Below, piece by piece: positions 1 to 8,773 of a stretch of DNA of 64,000 nt (its first letter is position 1; the number at the start of each line of letters is the position of its first letter). Origin of the DNA: Bacteroidales bacterium. GTDB taxonomy: Bacteria; Bacteroidota; Bacteroidia; Bacteroidales; F082. A model generated the notes under the pieces. That model saw only the letters and a list, made by a program, of their open reading frames with translations, did not search any database and was not told where the DNA came from. The stretch is taken from NCBI GenBank assembly GCA_024400305.1, contig JAKSMX010000011.1:20765-84764 (forward strand), read 5' to 3'. The translations under genes and the position numbers were made by a program.

Positions 1-907
1 GATTGCACAATATGCATATGAAAATGCAGATAAGATAATAAGTGTTAGAGATTTGCATAAACCAACCGATAAGATAAAAGAACTACAAAGATTATCGAAA
101 ATAAATCGTGACAAAATTTACACATACGAAAAAGTCGATGGCGGAAAAACATACATAATAAATGGTGGAGCTATTGCATTTTATAGTAGCAAACTTCAAA
201 TTATTGATGGAGAAAAATGTGTTACCGAATTATTGTCTGATTTTTGGAATCATGTCTCATGGGCAGGAATTGCTGGAGAAGGCCAAATCACTTTCAAAAA
301 TGCCAAGAAACCAGAGAAGTTAATCAAACAAATATTTGAAATTGCTTCCTCAGATTCCGACATCGTTCTCGATTTCTTTGGCGGCTCAGGCACAACAGCT
401 GCGGTTGCTCACAAAATGAATCGTCAATATATCAGTTGCGAGCAGATTGACAGTCAAATGGATTTGATAACAAATCGTCTTCAAAACGTCATCAACGGCG
501 ACCAATCGGGCATCAGCAAATCCGTTTCTTGGAACCCGCAAAATCCGTCATTGGAAGACAGTGCAAACGGTCGTTACGAACGCAACAACTTTATCTATTT
601 AGAACTCAAGAAATACAATCAGGCATTTATTGAAAAAATTGAAGAGGCAGACTCTTCGGAAAAACTTCTGGAAATCTGGGAACTGATGAAGGAAAAATCT
701 TTCCTCAACTACAATGTGGACATCAAAACGCAGGAAGCGAACATCGAAGAGTTCAAGCAATTGGAGTTGGAGCAGCAAAAGCAGGTGCTTTGCGAATTGT
801 TGGACAAAAACCAACTCTATGTGAATGTGAGCGATATGAACGACGGGCGTTTTGCCACAACTGAAGAAGAAAAGAATGTGACCCAAGCGTTTTATTCTAA
901 TTTGTAA
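1..907 (+). CDS. mod: Type III restriction-modification DNA methyltransferase (Mod), 3' part only
   Basis: The reading frame is open from base 2 to the stop at 907, so the gene begins outside the window; about 300 C-terminal residues are visible. The FxGxG-type AdoMet-binding motif is present as DFFGGSGTTAAVAHKM (around base 370-417). In beta-class N6-adenine methylases, the class of type III Mod subunits, this motif follows the catalytic DPPY motif, which must lie upstream of the window. The C-terminal part is Glu/Lys-rich, as in Mod proteins. Only 6 bases separate it from res, so the two form an operon. Mod gives sequence specificity and methylates one strand, and is also needed for Res activity. 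The assignment is firm; the recognition site cannot be read from this part. Confidence 0.9.
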   Translation, partial: IAQYAYENADKIISVRDLHKPTDKIKELQRLSKINRDKIYTYEKVDGGKTYIINGGAIAFYSSKLQIIDGEKCVTELLSDFWNHVSWAGIAGEGQITFKNAKKPEKLIKQIFEIASSDSDIVLDFFGGSGTTAAVAHKMNRQYISCEQIDSQMDLITNRLQNVINGDQSGISKSVSWNPQNPSLEDSANGRYERNNFIYLELKKYNQAFIEKIEEADSSEKLLEIWELMKEKSFLNYNVDIKTQEANIEEFKQLELEQQKQVLCELLDKNQLYVNVSDMNDGRFATTEEEKNVTQAFYSNL

Positions 908-913
908 CAAACT

Positions 914-3487
914 ATGCCACAGCAATTTCTATACGAACAATTCAATGTGCTCTCGCAATTCGGAGCAATCAGTCACGAGTTGCCAAACTGCATAAAAAGC
1001 AATATTAAACCACAATTTGAGTTGCGCCCATATCAGACGGAAGCATTCTGCCGTATGATTTATTTTCTGAAAAACGATTTCGACGGCAAACAAAACCGTC
1101 CGTATCATTTGCTTTTCAATATGGCCACAGGCAGCGGCAAGACCATGATAATGGCTGGTGCCATGCTTTATTTGTACGAGCAAGGCTACCGCAATTTCCT
1201 GTTTTTCGTCAACTCAAACAACATCATCCAGAAAACAAAAGACAATTTTCTGAATGCCAACACGGGCAAATATCTTTTTGCGGAGAAAATTATTTTTGGA
1301 GGAAACGAAATCGCTGTGCACGAAGTGGAAACATTCGACGAGTCGGATGATAAAAACATCAACATCAAGTTCACCACCATTCAGCAATTGCATATTGATT
1401 TGAACAGCACTAAAGAAAATGCGCTCACATACGAAGACTTTCAAAACAAGAAAATCGTGCTGATTGCCGACGAAGCCCATCATCTGAATGCAGGAACAAG
1501 ACAAGGCGAAATGTTCGGAACATTTGAAGATACTGTACAGAAAATCCACGAACAGAATTACGACAACATTTTGCTTGAGTTCACCGCAACAGCGGACTAT
1601 GAGGACTCGAACATCAAAACCAAATACCTGAACAAAGTGCTGTTCCGCTACGATTTGGCGGAGTTTCGCAAGGACGGATATTCAAAGGAAATCAATCTTC
1701 TCCGTTCGCAATTCGATGAAAAGAACCGCATCATTCAGGCATTGATTTTAAATCTTTACCGTCAGGAGTTGGCGACATCGCACAATATAAACTTAAAACC
1801 TGTTATTCTTTTCAAGGCAAAAAAGACCATTGCAGAAAACAATCGCAACAAAGAGAATTTTCACGAACTGATAGAAGGTCTTACTGCAACAGAAATAGAC
1901 GAAGTTCGCAACAATCAACAAATAAAGATTCTGAACAAAGCGTTTTCGTTTTTTGATGCAAAAGGCGTTGACAGCAACGAAATTGTAAAACGGTTGCAAT
2001 CAAATTTCAAACCCGAAAATTGTCTCAGTGCTAACGATAACGAACTGGAAAAGAATCAGATATTGCTCAACACGCTTGAAGACGAAAATAATCCTATACG
2101 TGCCATTTTTGCAGTGCAGAAACTCAATGAAGGCTGGGACGTGCTGAATCTTTTCGACATTGTGCGTATGTACGAAGGTCAGAATACCGGCGGAAGCAAT
2201 AAAGGAAAGATTGGGACAACAACAATTTCAGAAGCGCAACTTATCGGTCGTGGCGCAAGATACTATCCGTTTGCGTTGGAAAAAGGGCAGAACAAATTCA
2301 CCCGCAAATTTGACAGCGACATCGACAACGACATGAAAGTTTTGGAAGAACTTTACTATCACACAAAAGAAGACAGCCGTTACATTTCAGAACTCAAGAA
2401 AGCACTTGTGGAGACTGGTATATATGAAGATGAAGACGATTTTGTGGAAAAAGAATTGAAATTGAAAGAGTCGTTCAAACAAACGGATTTTTACAAGAAT
2501 GCCAAAGTTTTTTACAATCTAAAAATTGAAAAATCCCATGATAAAGTAAAATCACTCAAAGACTTGAATGTAAGGAAAACAAATATTGAATTTACGCTAT
2601 CATCGGGAAAAGGCGCAGTGACCAATGTTTGGGATGATACGGAAACAACATCATCAGAAACTTCATTGAACGAACGTAAAAGCATCACAATTTCGCAAAT
2701 GCCTTACCATGTCGTGCGTTATGCACTGACAACCAACCCTTTTTTCTATTTCAACAACCTGCAAAAGTATTGTCCGAAAATAAAATCCTCAGATGATTTC
2801 ATTTCTGAAGAAGACTATTTGGGAGGATTTGGTGTTACTTTTATTGGAGACAAACAGCATATCGAAAAAATCACAAATGCCGATTATTTGCAAGCCTTGA
2901 AAATCCTTTTGAAAAGCATTGAAACGGAGATTAAGCAAAATGATGCTGAATATGAAGGATCGGATTTCACCTACGGAAAACTGTACGAAAAATTCACCGA
3001 CAAGAAACTGCATATCAACAAGAAAGTGAACGAAGAACGCACTAAAGGACAAGAAGATTTCTTAGCAGACAAAGACTGGTACGCCTATAATGCGAACTAT
3101 GGCACAAGCGAAGAAAAGAAGTTCGTGGAAATGTTCGCTGGGCGTTTTAGTAATTTGCAGGAAAATTTCAGTGACATTTACCTGATTCGTAACGAACAAG
3201 TGTTAAAGATATATGATGAGATAGGACGTGCTTTCGAGCCGGATTTTGTTCTTTTCTGCAAAAGAAAAACAGGCGAAGAACAGGTTTTGCAGGTTTTCAT
3301 TGAACCGAAAGGCGGACATTTGGAAAGCAAGGACAAGTGGAAAGAAGAATTTCTCAACAAAATTCGAGAAAAGAAATTGACATTTGAATCGAACCATTAT
3401 CGGATTACAGGCGTACCATTTTATAATTACGCTAATGAAAATAATTTTGTCAATGAATTAAATTCCGTTTTGGATGTTTGTAATTAG
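914..3487 (+). CDS. res: Type III restriction endonuclease, Res subunit
   Basis: An 857-residue protein with an SF2 helicase core: Walker A ATGSGKT at residues 71-77, DEAH box at 186-189, and a later helicase half with a conserved QLIGRGARY segment (around residue 445). The C-terminus carries a PD-(D/E)xK nuclease signature, with PD at about 776-777 and EPK at 797-799. Length and domain order match Res subunits, which translocate along DNA and cut when two unmethylated sites meet head to head in complex with Mod. It follows mod by 6 bases. No frameshift or stop is seen, so the system looks intact within the visible part. Confidence 0.93.
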   Translation: MPQQFLYEQFNVLSQFGAISHELPNCIKSNIKPQFELRPYQTEAFCRMIYFLKNDFDGKQNRPYHLLFNMATGSGKTMIMAGAMLYLYEQGYRNFLFFVNSNNIIQKTKDNFLNANTGKYLFAEKIIFGGNEIAVHEVETFDESDDKNINIKFTTIQQLHIDLNSTKENALTYEDFQNKKIVLIADEAHHLNAGTRQGEMFGTFEDTVQKIHEQNYDNILLEFTATADYEDSNIKTKYLNKVLFRYDLAEFRKDGYSKEINLLRSQFDEKNRIIQALILNLYRQELATSHNINLKPVILFKAKKTIAENNRNKENFHELIEGLTATEIDEVRNNQQIKILNKAFSFFDAKGVDSNEIVKRLQSNFKPENCLSANDNELEKNQILLNTLEDENNPIRAIFAVQKLNEGWDVLNLFDIVRMYEGQNTGGSNKGKIGTTTISEAQLIGRGARYYPFALEKGQNKFTRKFDSDIDNDMKVLEELYYHTKEDSRYISELKKALVETGIYEDEDDFVEKELKLKESFKQTDFYKNAKVFYNLKIEKSHDKVKSLKDLNVRKTNIEFTLSSGKGAVTNVWDDTETTSSETSLNERKSITISQMPYHVVRYALTTNPFFYFNNLQKYCPKIKSSDDFISEEDYLGGFGVTFIGDKQHIEKITNADYLQALKILLKSIETEIKQNDAEYEGSDFTYGKLYEKFTDKKLHINKKVNEERTKGQEDFLADKDWYAYNANYGTSEEKKFVEMFAGRFSNLQENFSDIYLIRNEQVLKIYDEIGRAFEPDFVLFCKRKTGEEQVLQVFIEPKGGHLESKDKWKEEFLNKIREKKLTFESNHYRITGVPFYNYANENNFVNELNSVLDVCN

Positions 3488-3531
3488 TGAAGAAAATAAA
3501 GTGATATCGACAAATGCAATTTAAATCAAAA

Positions 3532-3563
3532 CCCAGGGCTGATTTTCAATAATCCGTCCTGGG
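3532..3563. terminator. Hairpin between convergent res and arginine deiminase genes
   Basis: The arms CCCAGG (3532-3537) and CCTGGG (3558-3563) enclose an inner GATT/AATC stem. The hairpin lies between two convergent genes, with A-rich sequence to the left and a T-containing stretch to the right, so it could serve both. The flanking T-run is poor, hence moderate confidence. Confidence 0.5.
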
Positions 3564-3592
3564 CTTGTTACTTAATTTGAAAAAATAATCCT

Positions 3593-4834
3593 TTACCAAC
3601 TGACTTCCTGACGTTTCAGCGGCATTGTCATGCATCTCGCGCCGCCGCCGCCGCGCGACAACTCGTTGCCTTGGAATGCCACGACGCAACGCTGGTAGTC
3701 GTCAACGTTCTTCTTCCCGGAAGCGACATCGGCTGCATCGAGGATAGTGAAGCCGTTCTGACCTAACGCATTGATGGTGTTGTAGTTGCGTGCGTAACCC
3801 AACACTTTGCCAGGTGCGAAGGCGAAGAAGTTGGCTCCGCTGTGCCACTGCTCGCGTGCTCCGGCGTATTCGTTGTCGCCGCCGCAGAAGACCGGCTCGA
3901 GGTTCATGCCCAGTTTGCGCAGTGCCTCTATGAGATTCGTCTCTTCGGTAATCTTCGTGTAATCGTGATCTTTGACTTCGATATGAACGGTCTTGAATTT
4001 GTCATTCATAATCACTGGCTTGAATGCCATGCAACGGTCTTTGTCAAGCAAGGTGAATACCATGTCAAGATGTATGAATGAATCCGGAGTGAGCGGGAGC
4101 TGTTGCATGATAAGGTGACGGACACCGCCGAGGCATCTGAGATGCTCGACCATCGCATCAATGCCTTCGCTGCTTGTTCTTGCGCCGCATCCGCTCAAGA
4201 TGATGTCGTGACGTGCTATTTCAACATCGCCGCCTTCAACGGAACCAAGCCCGTTCATGCTGTAATGCTCGATTGGATGGACTGCCTTCGTATCAATAAT
4301 GGTTGAATTGTTGAAGATGGCATCGAGAATCAAAGTCTCGCGGTCGCGTACTGTCGTCGCCATCTTGCTGATCATCACGTTGTTGTACATCGTGAACGAT
4401 GCATCCCTCATGAAAAACAGATTCGGAATAGGAGGGAAGAGGAAACGCTCTGAGAAATTGCTGTTGTCGTACCCTTCAATGAGTACGCGAGCCAGCTCCT
4501 CGGCACTGAACTCGTTGAACAGCTCTATGAAATACTGAAGGTTCTCCCTCTCGCAAATCTTTTGGATAAGGTCTTTCCTGATTTCAGGTTTGTTGAGTAT
4601 GTCAATGAGTAAGTCTTTGAAATACAAAACATTCGTCACCTTCTTCAAGGTCCCTTCAAAGTTTTTGTAGTTTTCCTGAGCTTCCTGATAATTTAATATG
4701 TCGCTGAAAAGGAATTTGTGGGCGTTTTCTGGTGTCATATTTTCTATTTCACGACCTGGAGCGTGCAATATGACATGTTCAAGTTTTCCAATCTCTGATT
4801 CAACACAAGGTTTAATACATCGGAAATAATCCAT
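3593..4834 (-). CDS. arcA: Arginine deiminase
   Basis: A 413-residue protein that would hydrolyse arginine to citrulline and ammonia. The guanidino-group hydrolase landmarks are all visible: the Arg143-Asp144 pair, Glu200 in VEGGD, His255-Leu-Asp257, and the catalytic Cys401 in GGGARCMTMPL near the C-terminus. The family usually reads FTRDP at the first motif; here it is FMRDA, a mild deviation. No ornithine carbamoyltransferase, carbamate kinase or arginine/ornithine antiporter gene lies nearby, so it appears to be a stand-alone gene rather than a full arc operon. A role in acid resistance or nitrogen supply is inference. Confidence 0.93.
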   Translation of the reverse strand: MDYFRCIKPCVESEIGKLEHVILHAPGREIENMTPENAHKFLFSDILNYQEAQENYKNFEGTLKKVTNVLYFKDLLIDILNKPEIRKDLIQKICERENLQYFIELFNEFSAEELARVLIEGYDNSNFSERFLFPPIPNLFFMRDASFTMYNNVMISKMATTVRDRETLILDAIFNNSTIIDTKAVHPIEHYSMNGLGSVEGGDVEIARHDIILSGCGARTSSEGIDAMVEHLRCLGGVRHLIMQQLPLTPDSFIHLDMVFTLLDKDRCMAFKPVIMNDKFKTVHIEVKDHDYTKITEETNLIEALRKLGMNLEPVFCGGDNEYAGAREQWHSGANFFAFAPGKVLGYARNYNTINALGQNGFTILDAADVASGKKNVDDYQRCVVAFQGNELSRGGGGARCMTMPLKRQEVSW

Positions 4835-4875
4835 AAAGTTATTTTTCGTTCAACAATAAGGGCTTTTACACCCCG

Positions 4876-4899
4876 TAATTTTCAATCAGCAAAATTACA
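4876..4899 (-). promoter_or_regulatory. Probable arginine deiminase promoter overlapped by a dyad
   Basis: Read on the minus strand, TAATTTTG (4898-4891) fits the Bacteroidetes -7 element TAnnTTTG, about 55 nt before the start codon. The same bases are part of a perfect 8-bp inverted repeat, GTAATTTT (4876-4883) and AAAATTAC (4892-4899), with an 8-nt spacer. This could be an operator over the start site. No good -33 element at 19 nt was found. Confidence 0.45.
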
Positions 4900-4954
4900 A
4901 AAAATATCCATTCAAAAAGACATTTTCAATAATTTTTATTTAAACGTTTGATTT

Positions 4955-5470
4955 TTAATAAAGATCAATGAACTCATATCCATTTCCCATAGCATCGAGG
5001 AATTTTATGAAATCACCTTTCTTTATGACACATGTCGCGGTGTTGTCATTCGGGTGGAAACTCAGGCGTTCGGCATTGAGCAGGTTCTTGTCAATGTACA
5101 GATACACATGATGTTCCACGTCGTTGATGATTCCGAAAGGTGAGACGCTGCCCGGCTTCAGACCGAGGTATTTGTCCATCCTCGCCTCCGATGCGAAACT
5201 CAGTTTTCCCTGATGAAGCCGGTGCTCCAAGTCGTGAATCGCCATCTGCTGCATGCATTCAAAAATCACGAGATAATGGCGGTCGCCTTTGTGATTTCGA
5301 AAAAAAAGGTTCTTGCAATGTGTCGAATCGAATTCCTTCCAGTAATTTATCGCTTCTTCTATGGTCGGAATAGGCGGATGAAAATGAATGTCAAAAGGAA
5401 TGTTTAACTCATTAAGTTTGTCAACGACTTTTCGCTGACGTTCTGATAATTCGTGGTTTACAGTTGTCAT
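4955..5470 (-). CDS. YbaK/ProX-type aminoacyl-tRNA editing deacylase
   Basis: A 171-residue free-standing YbaK-fold protein, similar in length and pattern to ProXp-ala/PrdX proteins that remove alanine mischarged onto tRNA-Pro. Visible family features are the N-terminal HPPIPTIEEA segment, the CKNLFFRNHKGDRHYLVIF core strand region, and GSVSPFGIIND, containing the conserved G-x-S-P-F-G loop that shapes the editing pocket. It sits alone, with a terminator of the SPFH operon immediately upstream (5481-5521). The fold is certain; substrate choice among mischarged tRNAs rests on family resemblance only. Confidence 0.87.
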   Translation of the reverse strand: MTTVNHELSERQRKVVDKLNELNIPFDIHFHPPIPTIEEAINYWKEFDSTHCKNLFFRNHKGDRHYLVIFECMQQMAIHDLEHRLHQGKLSFASEARMDKYLGLKPGSVSPFGIINDVEHHVYLYIDKNLLNAERLSFHPNDNTATCVIKKGDFIKFLDAMGNGYEFIDLY

Positions 5471-5480
5471 AGTGAATGTT

Positions 5481-5521
5481 AAAAGGCAGACGACCCACCC
5501 AAATCAATGGATGAGTCGTCT
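5481..5521 (-). terminator. Intrinsic terminator of the nfeD-SPFH operon
   Basis: The arms at 5488-5501 and 5508-5521 form a 14-bp stem with two mismatches and a 6-nt loop. On the minus strand the stem is followed by CCTTTT. It lies directly after the SPFH gene and before the editing deacylase gene. Confidence 0.7.
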
Positions 5522-5537
5522 TGGTGTGAAAAAGGAA

Positions 5538-6506
5538 TTATTTGAAAATTTCTTTGATTCCGCCTATCGAACCGAGAAGGTTGGTGGCTTCGTATGGCAG
5601 GTAAACAGTCTTGTTGTCCTTGCCGCTTGTCATCTCCTTCAATGTCTCGATGTATTTTGTGGCGAGGAGGTACGATGCCGGGTCGGTCTTTGTGGCTTTG
5701 ATGGCTTCCGCCACGAGGCTGATCGCCTGTGCTTCGGCTTCGGCCTGCATGATTTTCGCCTTTGCAACACCTTCCGCCCTCAGCAATGTTGACTGTTTTT
5801 CGGCTTCGGCTTTGTTGATCGCCGATGTCTTTTCACCTTCTGAATTAAGGATCGCTGATGCTTTCTCACCTTCGGCTTTCAGGATCTCGGCACGGCGGTT
5901 ACGTTCCGCCTGCATCTGTTTCTCCATTGCCTGACGGACTGTTTCCGGAGGTGTAATATCCTGAAGCTCAACACGATTGACTTTTACCCCCCATTTGTTT
6001 GTCGCATCGTCAAGAACAGCGCGTAGCTTTGCGTTGATGGTGTCGCGTGATGTCAAAGTCTCATCAAGTTCAAGCTCTCCGATGACGTTACGCAAAGTCG
6101 TCTGAGTCAGTTTCTCAATTGCATTCGGCAGATTATCAATCTCATAAACCGATTTGATCGGGTCGATGATCTGGAAATAAAGCAGGGCGTTGATTTCTGT
6201 CGTCACGTTATCTTTGGTGATTACGTTCTGTTTAGGGAAGTCATAAACCTGTTCGCGGAGGTCGATTTTCGCTGTCTCGCTCATTCTGACGACCTGACGG
6301 CCTTGATAACCAGTCTCAACTCTTCTTGTAGTGATGATTTTCGGGCGGTCGATGATCGGCCAGATGATGTTCAAGCCTGCCGGAAGTACCTTGTGGAATT
6401 TGCCGAGGCGTTCTATGACTCTTGTTTCAGATTGCGGGACAACTTTCAGTCCGGCGAGCGCGAAAATGACAACTATCGCGGCGATTACTGCTACTACTGC
6501 TAACAT
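5538..6506 (-). CDS. SPFH/band 7 (stomatin-like, slipin) membrane protein
   Basis: A 322-residue protein with one N-terminal membrane segment (residues 2-20), an SPFH domain beginning at VVPQSETRVIERLGKF, and a long Ala/Glu-rich coiled coil (about residues 190-265) with repeated AEGEK/AEAE units. Order and length match bacterial paraslipins (QmcA-like), which form oligomeric membrane microdomain scaffolds. Its ATG overlaps the end of the upstream nfeD-like gene by 7 bases, so the two are translationally coupled. NfeD/SPFH pairs are widespread and the partners are thought to act together in the membrane. The specific client here is unknown. Confidence 0.92.
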   Translation of the reverse strand: MLAVVAVIAAIVVIFALAGLKVVPQSETRVIERLGKFHKVLPAGLNIIWPIIDRPKIITTRRVETGYQGRQVVRMSETAKIDLREQVYDFPKQNVITKDNVTTEINALLYFQIIDPIKSVYEIDNLPNAIEKLTQTTLRNVIGELELDETLTSRDTINAKLRAVLDDATNKWGVKVNRVELQDITPPETVRQAMEKQMQAERNRRAEILKAEGEKASAILNSEGEKTSAINKAEAEKQSTLLRAEGVAKAKIMQAEAEAQAISLVAEAIKATKTDPASYLLATKYIETLKEMTSGKDNKTVYLPYEATNLLGSIGGIKEIFK

Positions 6507-6964
6507 AATTTATTTTTTAATTTGTTATCTGTTTTTTTTACTGTCAAGATGATGCTTTCGTAAGTGACAACTTTTAGTTTCTCGCCGATTTCGGCTGAAC
6601 TTTCGTCCTCCATCTTGGCTTTCCAGTCGTCGCCGTCAATCTTGACGCGTCCGAAACCGTCTTCTTCAATTCGTTCAGTTACAACGGCGGTTCTGCCTAT
6701 GATGCTGTCCATGTTCGTTTTGACATTATTGCCATTTGTTTTTTTGTCAAGACATTTCAGGACAAAAGGACGAATCAAGACAAAAGCCAGAAACGTTCCG
6801 ACGGCAAAACCCAAAAACTGCCACGTCATTGAAAGGTCTAATGCTGCGAGAACTGAACCGAATATGCAACCGACTGAAAAACAAGCGACTGCAAAACCAC
6901 TTGTGAATATTTCAATAATTACGAAAACCAATGCTACTAATAGCCAAATTTGCCATATTGTCAT
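6500..6964 (-). CDS. NfeD-like membrane protein
   Basis: A 154-residue protein from the chosen start MTIWQIW: three or four membrane segments in the first 80 residues, then a C-terminal OB-fold-like domain (IIGRTAVVTERIEEDGFGRV onward), typical of the short NfeD class without the ClpP-like protease domain. An ATG 27 bases further upstream (6991) is rejected because it lies inside the candidate -7 element at 6989-6996. The gene ends inside the start of the SPFH gene, forming the usual NfeD-SPFH operon. Confidence 0.88.
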   Translation of the reverse strand: MTIWQIWLLVALVFVIIEIFTSGFAVACFSVGCIFGSVLAALDLSMTWQFLGFAVGTFLAFVLIRPFVLKCLDKKTNGNNVKTNMDSIIGRTAVVTERIEEDGFGRVKIDGDDWKAKMEDESSAEIGEKLKVVTYESIILTVKKTDNKLKNKLC

Positions 6965-6988
6965 AATTTTTACATATTTAAATTTCGG

Positions 6989-6996
6989 CAAATTTA
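6989..6996 (-). promoter_or_regulatory. Candidate promoter (-7 element) of the nfeD-SPFH operon
   Basis: On the minus strand the bases read TAAATTTG, matching TAnnTTTG. No clear TTG about 19 nt upstream was found, so only the -7 half is supported. Its position favours the 6964 start of the downstream gene. Confidence 0.45.
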
Positions 6997-7028
6997 ATGA
7001 AAAATTTTTATTTGTTCATTTATTTTTT

Positions 7029-7057
7029 CAAAAAAAATTGCATTGGTTTTCGCAATT
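7029..7057 (-). terminator. Intrinsic terminator after hcp
   Basis: The arms AATTGC (7036-7041) and GCAATT (7052-7057) form a short perfect stem, followed on the minus strand by a run of eight T. It lies 12 bases after the hcp stop codon. The stem is short and AT-rich but the T-run is strong. Confidence 0.6.
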
Positions 7058-7068
7058 AAACTCATTGC

Positions 7069-8718
7069 TCAGGAAATGAGATTTTTGACATCTTCATCTG
7101 CCGTCGTGATGCCTGAAAGATGAAATTTCTCAATCAGGACATCTCTGACATTCGGTGAAAGGAACGCAGGGAGAGTAGGGCCGAGGTGAATGTTTTTTAT
7201 GCCTAAAGAAAGCAGAGCCAGCAACACGATCACGGCTTTTTGCTCGTACCAGGCGATGTTATATACAATCGGAAGGTCGTTGACATTATCGAGTTTTAGT
7301 TCCTGCTTCAACCATAAAGCACTCATTATCAATGAATATGTATCATTGCACTGCCCGGCATCGATGACGCGTGGAATATTCCCGATCATTCCGAGGTTGA
7401 GTTTGTTGTAACGATATTTTGCGCATCCGGCGGTCAGGATTACGACATCATTGGGCAGTCCTTTCGCGAATTTCGTGTAATATTCGCGTTCTTTCATCCT
7501 GCCGTCGCAGCCGCCCATGACGACGAATTTCCTGATTCTGCCATTTCGCATTGCGTTCAAGATATACCTCCCAAGCCTTATTACCTGATCGTGTGCGAAG
7601 CCTGTGATAACGGTTCCTTTTTCGATTTGTTCAGGCGGCTCGCTGACGAATGCCATACGGATAAGATCTGAAAAATCCTTGTGACCGTTCTCGTCAGCCG
7701 GAATGTGTTTGCAGCCGGGATAACCTGCTGAATTTGTGGTGAACATTCTTTTGATGTAGTTGGCATTCGGAAGCGGCGGCACTATGCAATTGGTAGTCAT
7801 CAGGATAGGCCCGTTGAATTTCTCGAATTCCTCTCTTTGTTTCCACCACGCATTGCCGTAGTTTCCGACAAGATGTGTGTATTTCTTAAATTCCGGATAG
7901 GCATTTGCGGGAAGCATCTCGCCATGGGTGTAAATGTCGATTCCTGTGCCTCGTGTCTGTTCGAGCAACATTTCAAGGTCTTTCAAATCATGGCCGGAGA
8001 CGAGGATTCCGGGTCTTTTTTGCACGCCGATGTTGACATGGGAGATCACAGGCTTGCCGAATGAATTTGTATTTGCTTCGTCTAACAATGCCATGGCCTT
8101 GAATCCGTAGCTTCCGGTTTCCAAGACGAGCATGGTGAGCTGGGTCTCGTCAAGGTCTTTCAGTGTGATGTCCGAAATCGCCCTTTGAATGAATTTGAAA
8201 CATTCCTGACTCTTGAAACCAAGATTGTAAGCGTGTTCGAGATAAGCCGCCATTCCTTTCAAACCATAGAGTATCAACTCTTTAAGTGAACGGATGTCTT
8301 CGCGTTCCTCTCTCAAGACCCCGATGTTTTTCGCTTTCTCGTAGTAGTCATCGGGTTTTCCTGAATACATGGTTTCGTCAGTTCCCGGAATCTTGATGCC
8401 GTTTTTTGTGGCTTCCTTAATCATGGAGTCACGGAGTTTGAAGCCATTTTCAACTTTTCGCTGAATGGTCTTCTCGTCGAAGTTCGCGTTTGTGATTGTG
8501 GTGAAAAGTGCGTCTAAAACAAATCTGTCAACTTTTTCAGGGATGCTGACATTTTTTTTGTGTAATAAGTTCGTGACGATGCAAAGTCCTCTCACTGAGA
8601 ACAATAGCATGTCCATCATCGCAGAGGTTGTCGCCTCCTTGCCGCAAACGCCTCTGAGCGTGCAGCCTGTGCCTTTGGCTGTTTCCTGACATTGGAAACA
8701 AAACATTTTTTCGTTCAT
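7069..8718 (-). CDS. hcp: Hybrid cluster protein (hydroxylamine reductase / NO-scavenging)
   Basis: A 549-residue protein of normal Hcp length. The N-terminal iron-sulfur ligands Cys7, Cys10, Cys19 and Cys25 follow the Cx2Cx8Cx5C pattern. Later Cys-containing motifs expected for the hybrid Fe-S-O cluster are visible: GYPGCKHI, MGGCDGR and TAGCAKYRYN. Hcp enzymes reduce hydroxylamine in vitro and are linked to nitric oxide and nitrosative stress in anaerobes. No hcr reductase gene is adjacent. The start codon lies within a long inverted repeat (8702-8770), described separately, which suggests post-transcriptional control. The upstream neighbour is a Na/Pi cotransporter on the same strand, 55 bases away. 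Confidence 0.95.
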   Translation of the reverse strand: MNEKMFCFQCQETAKGTGCTLRGVCGKEATTSAMMDMLLFSVRGLCIVTNLLHKKNVSIPEKVDRFVLDALFTTITNANFDEKTIQRKVENGFKLRDSMIKEATKNGIKIPGTDETMYSGKPDDYYEKAKNIGVLREEREDIRSLKELILYGLKGMAAYLEHAYNLGFKSQECFKFIQRAISDITLKDLDETQLTMLVLETGSYGFKAMALLDEANTNSFGKPVISHVNIGVQKRPGILVSGHDLKDLEMLLEQTRGTGIDIYTHGEMLPANAYPEFKKYTHLVGNYGNAWWKQREEFEKFNGPILMTTNCIVPPLPNANYIKRMFTTNSAGYPGCKHIPADENGHKDFSDLIRMAFVSEPPEQIEKGTVITGFAHDQVIRLGRYILNAMRNGRIRKFVVMGGCDGRMKEREYYTKFAKGLPNDVVILTAGCAKYRYNKLNLGMIGNIPRVIDAGQCNDTYSLIMSALWLKQELKLDNVNDLPIVYNIAWYEQKAVIVLLALLSLGIKNIHLGPTLPAFLSPNVRDVLIEKFHLSGITTADEDVKNLIS

Positions 8719-8770
8719 ATTGTGTATTGTTGGTTGTTTTCAAGCAAAACACAACATGAACGAAAATGTT
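8702..8770 (-). repeat. Long inverted repeat enclosing the hcp start codon
   Basis: The left arm 8702-8729 and the right arm 8745-8770 are complementary over about 26 pairs, with one 2-nt bulge and two mismatches, around a 15-nt loop. In the nptA-hcp transcript the 3' arm contains the hcp ATG (8718-8716) and the first codons. The 5' arm lies 3 bases after the cotransporter stop codon. The right arm therefore looks like an inverted copy of the hcp start region. Confidence 0.8.
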
Positions 8771-8773
8771 CTT

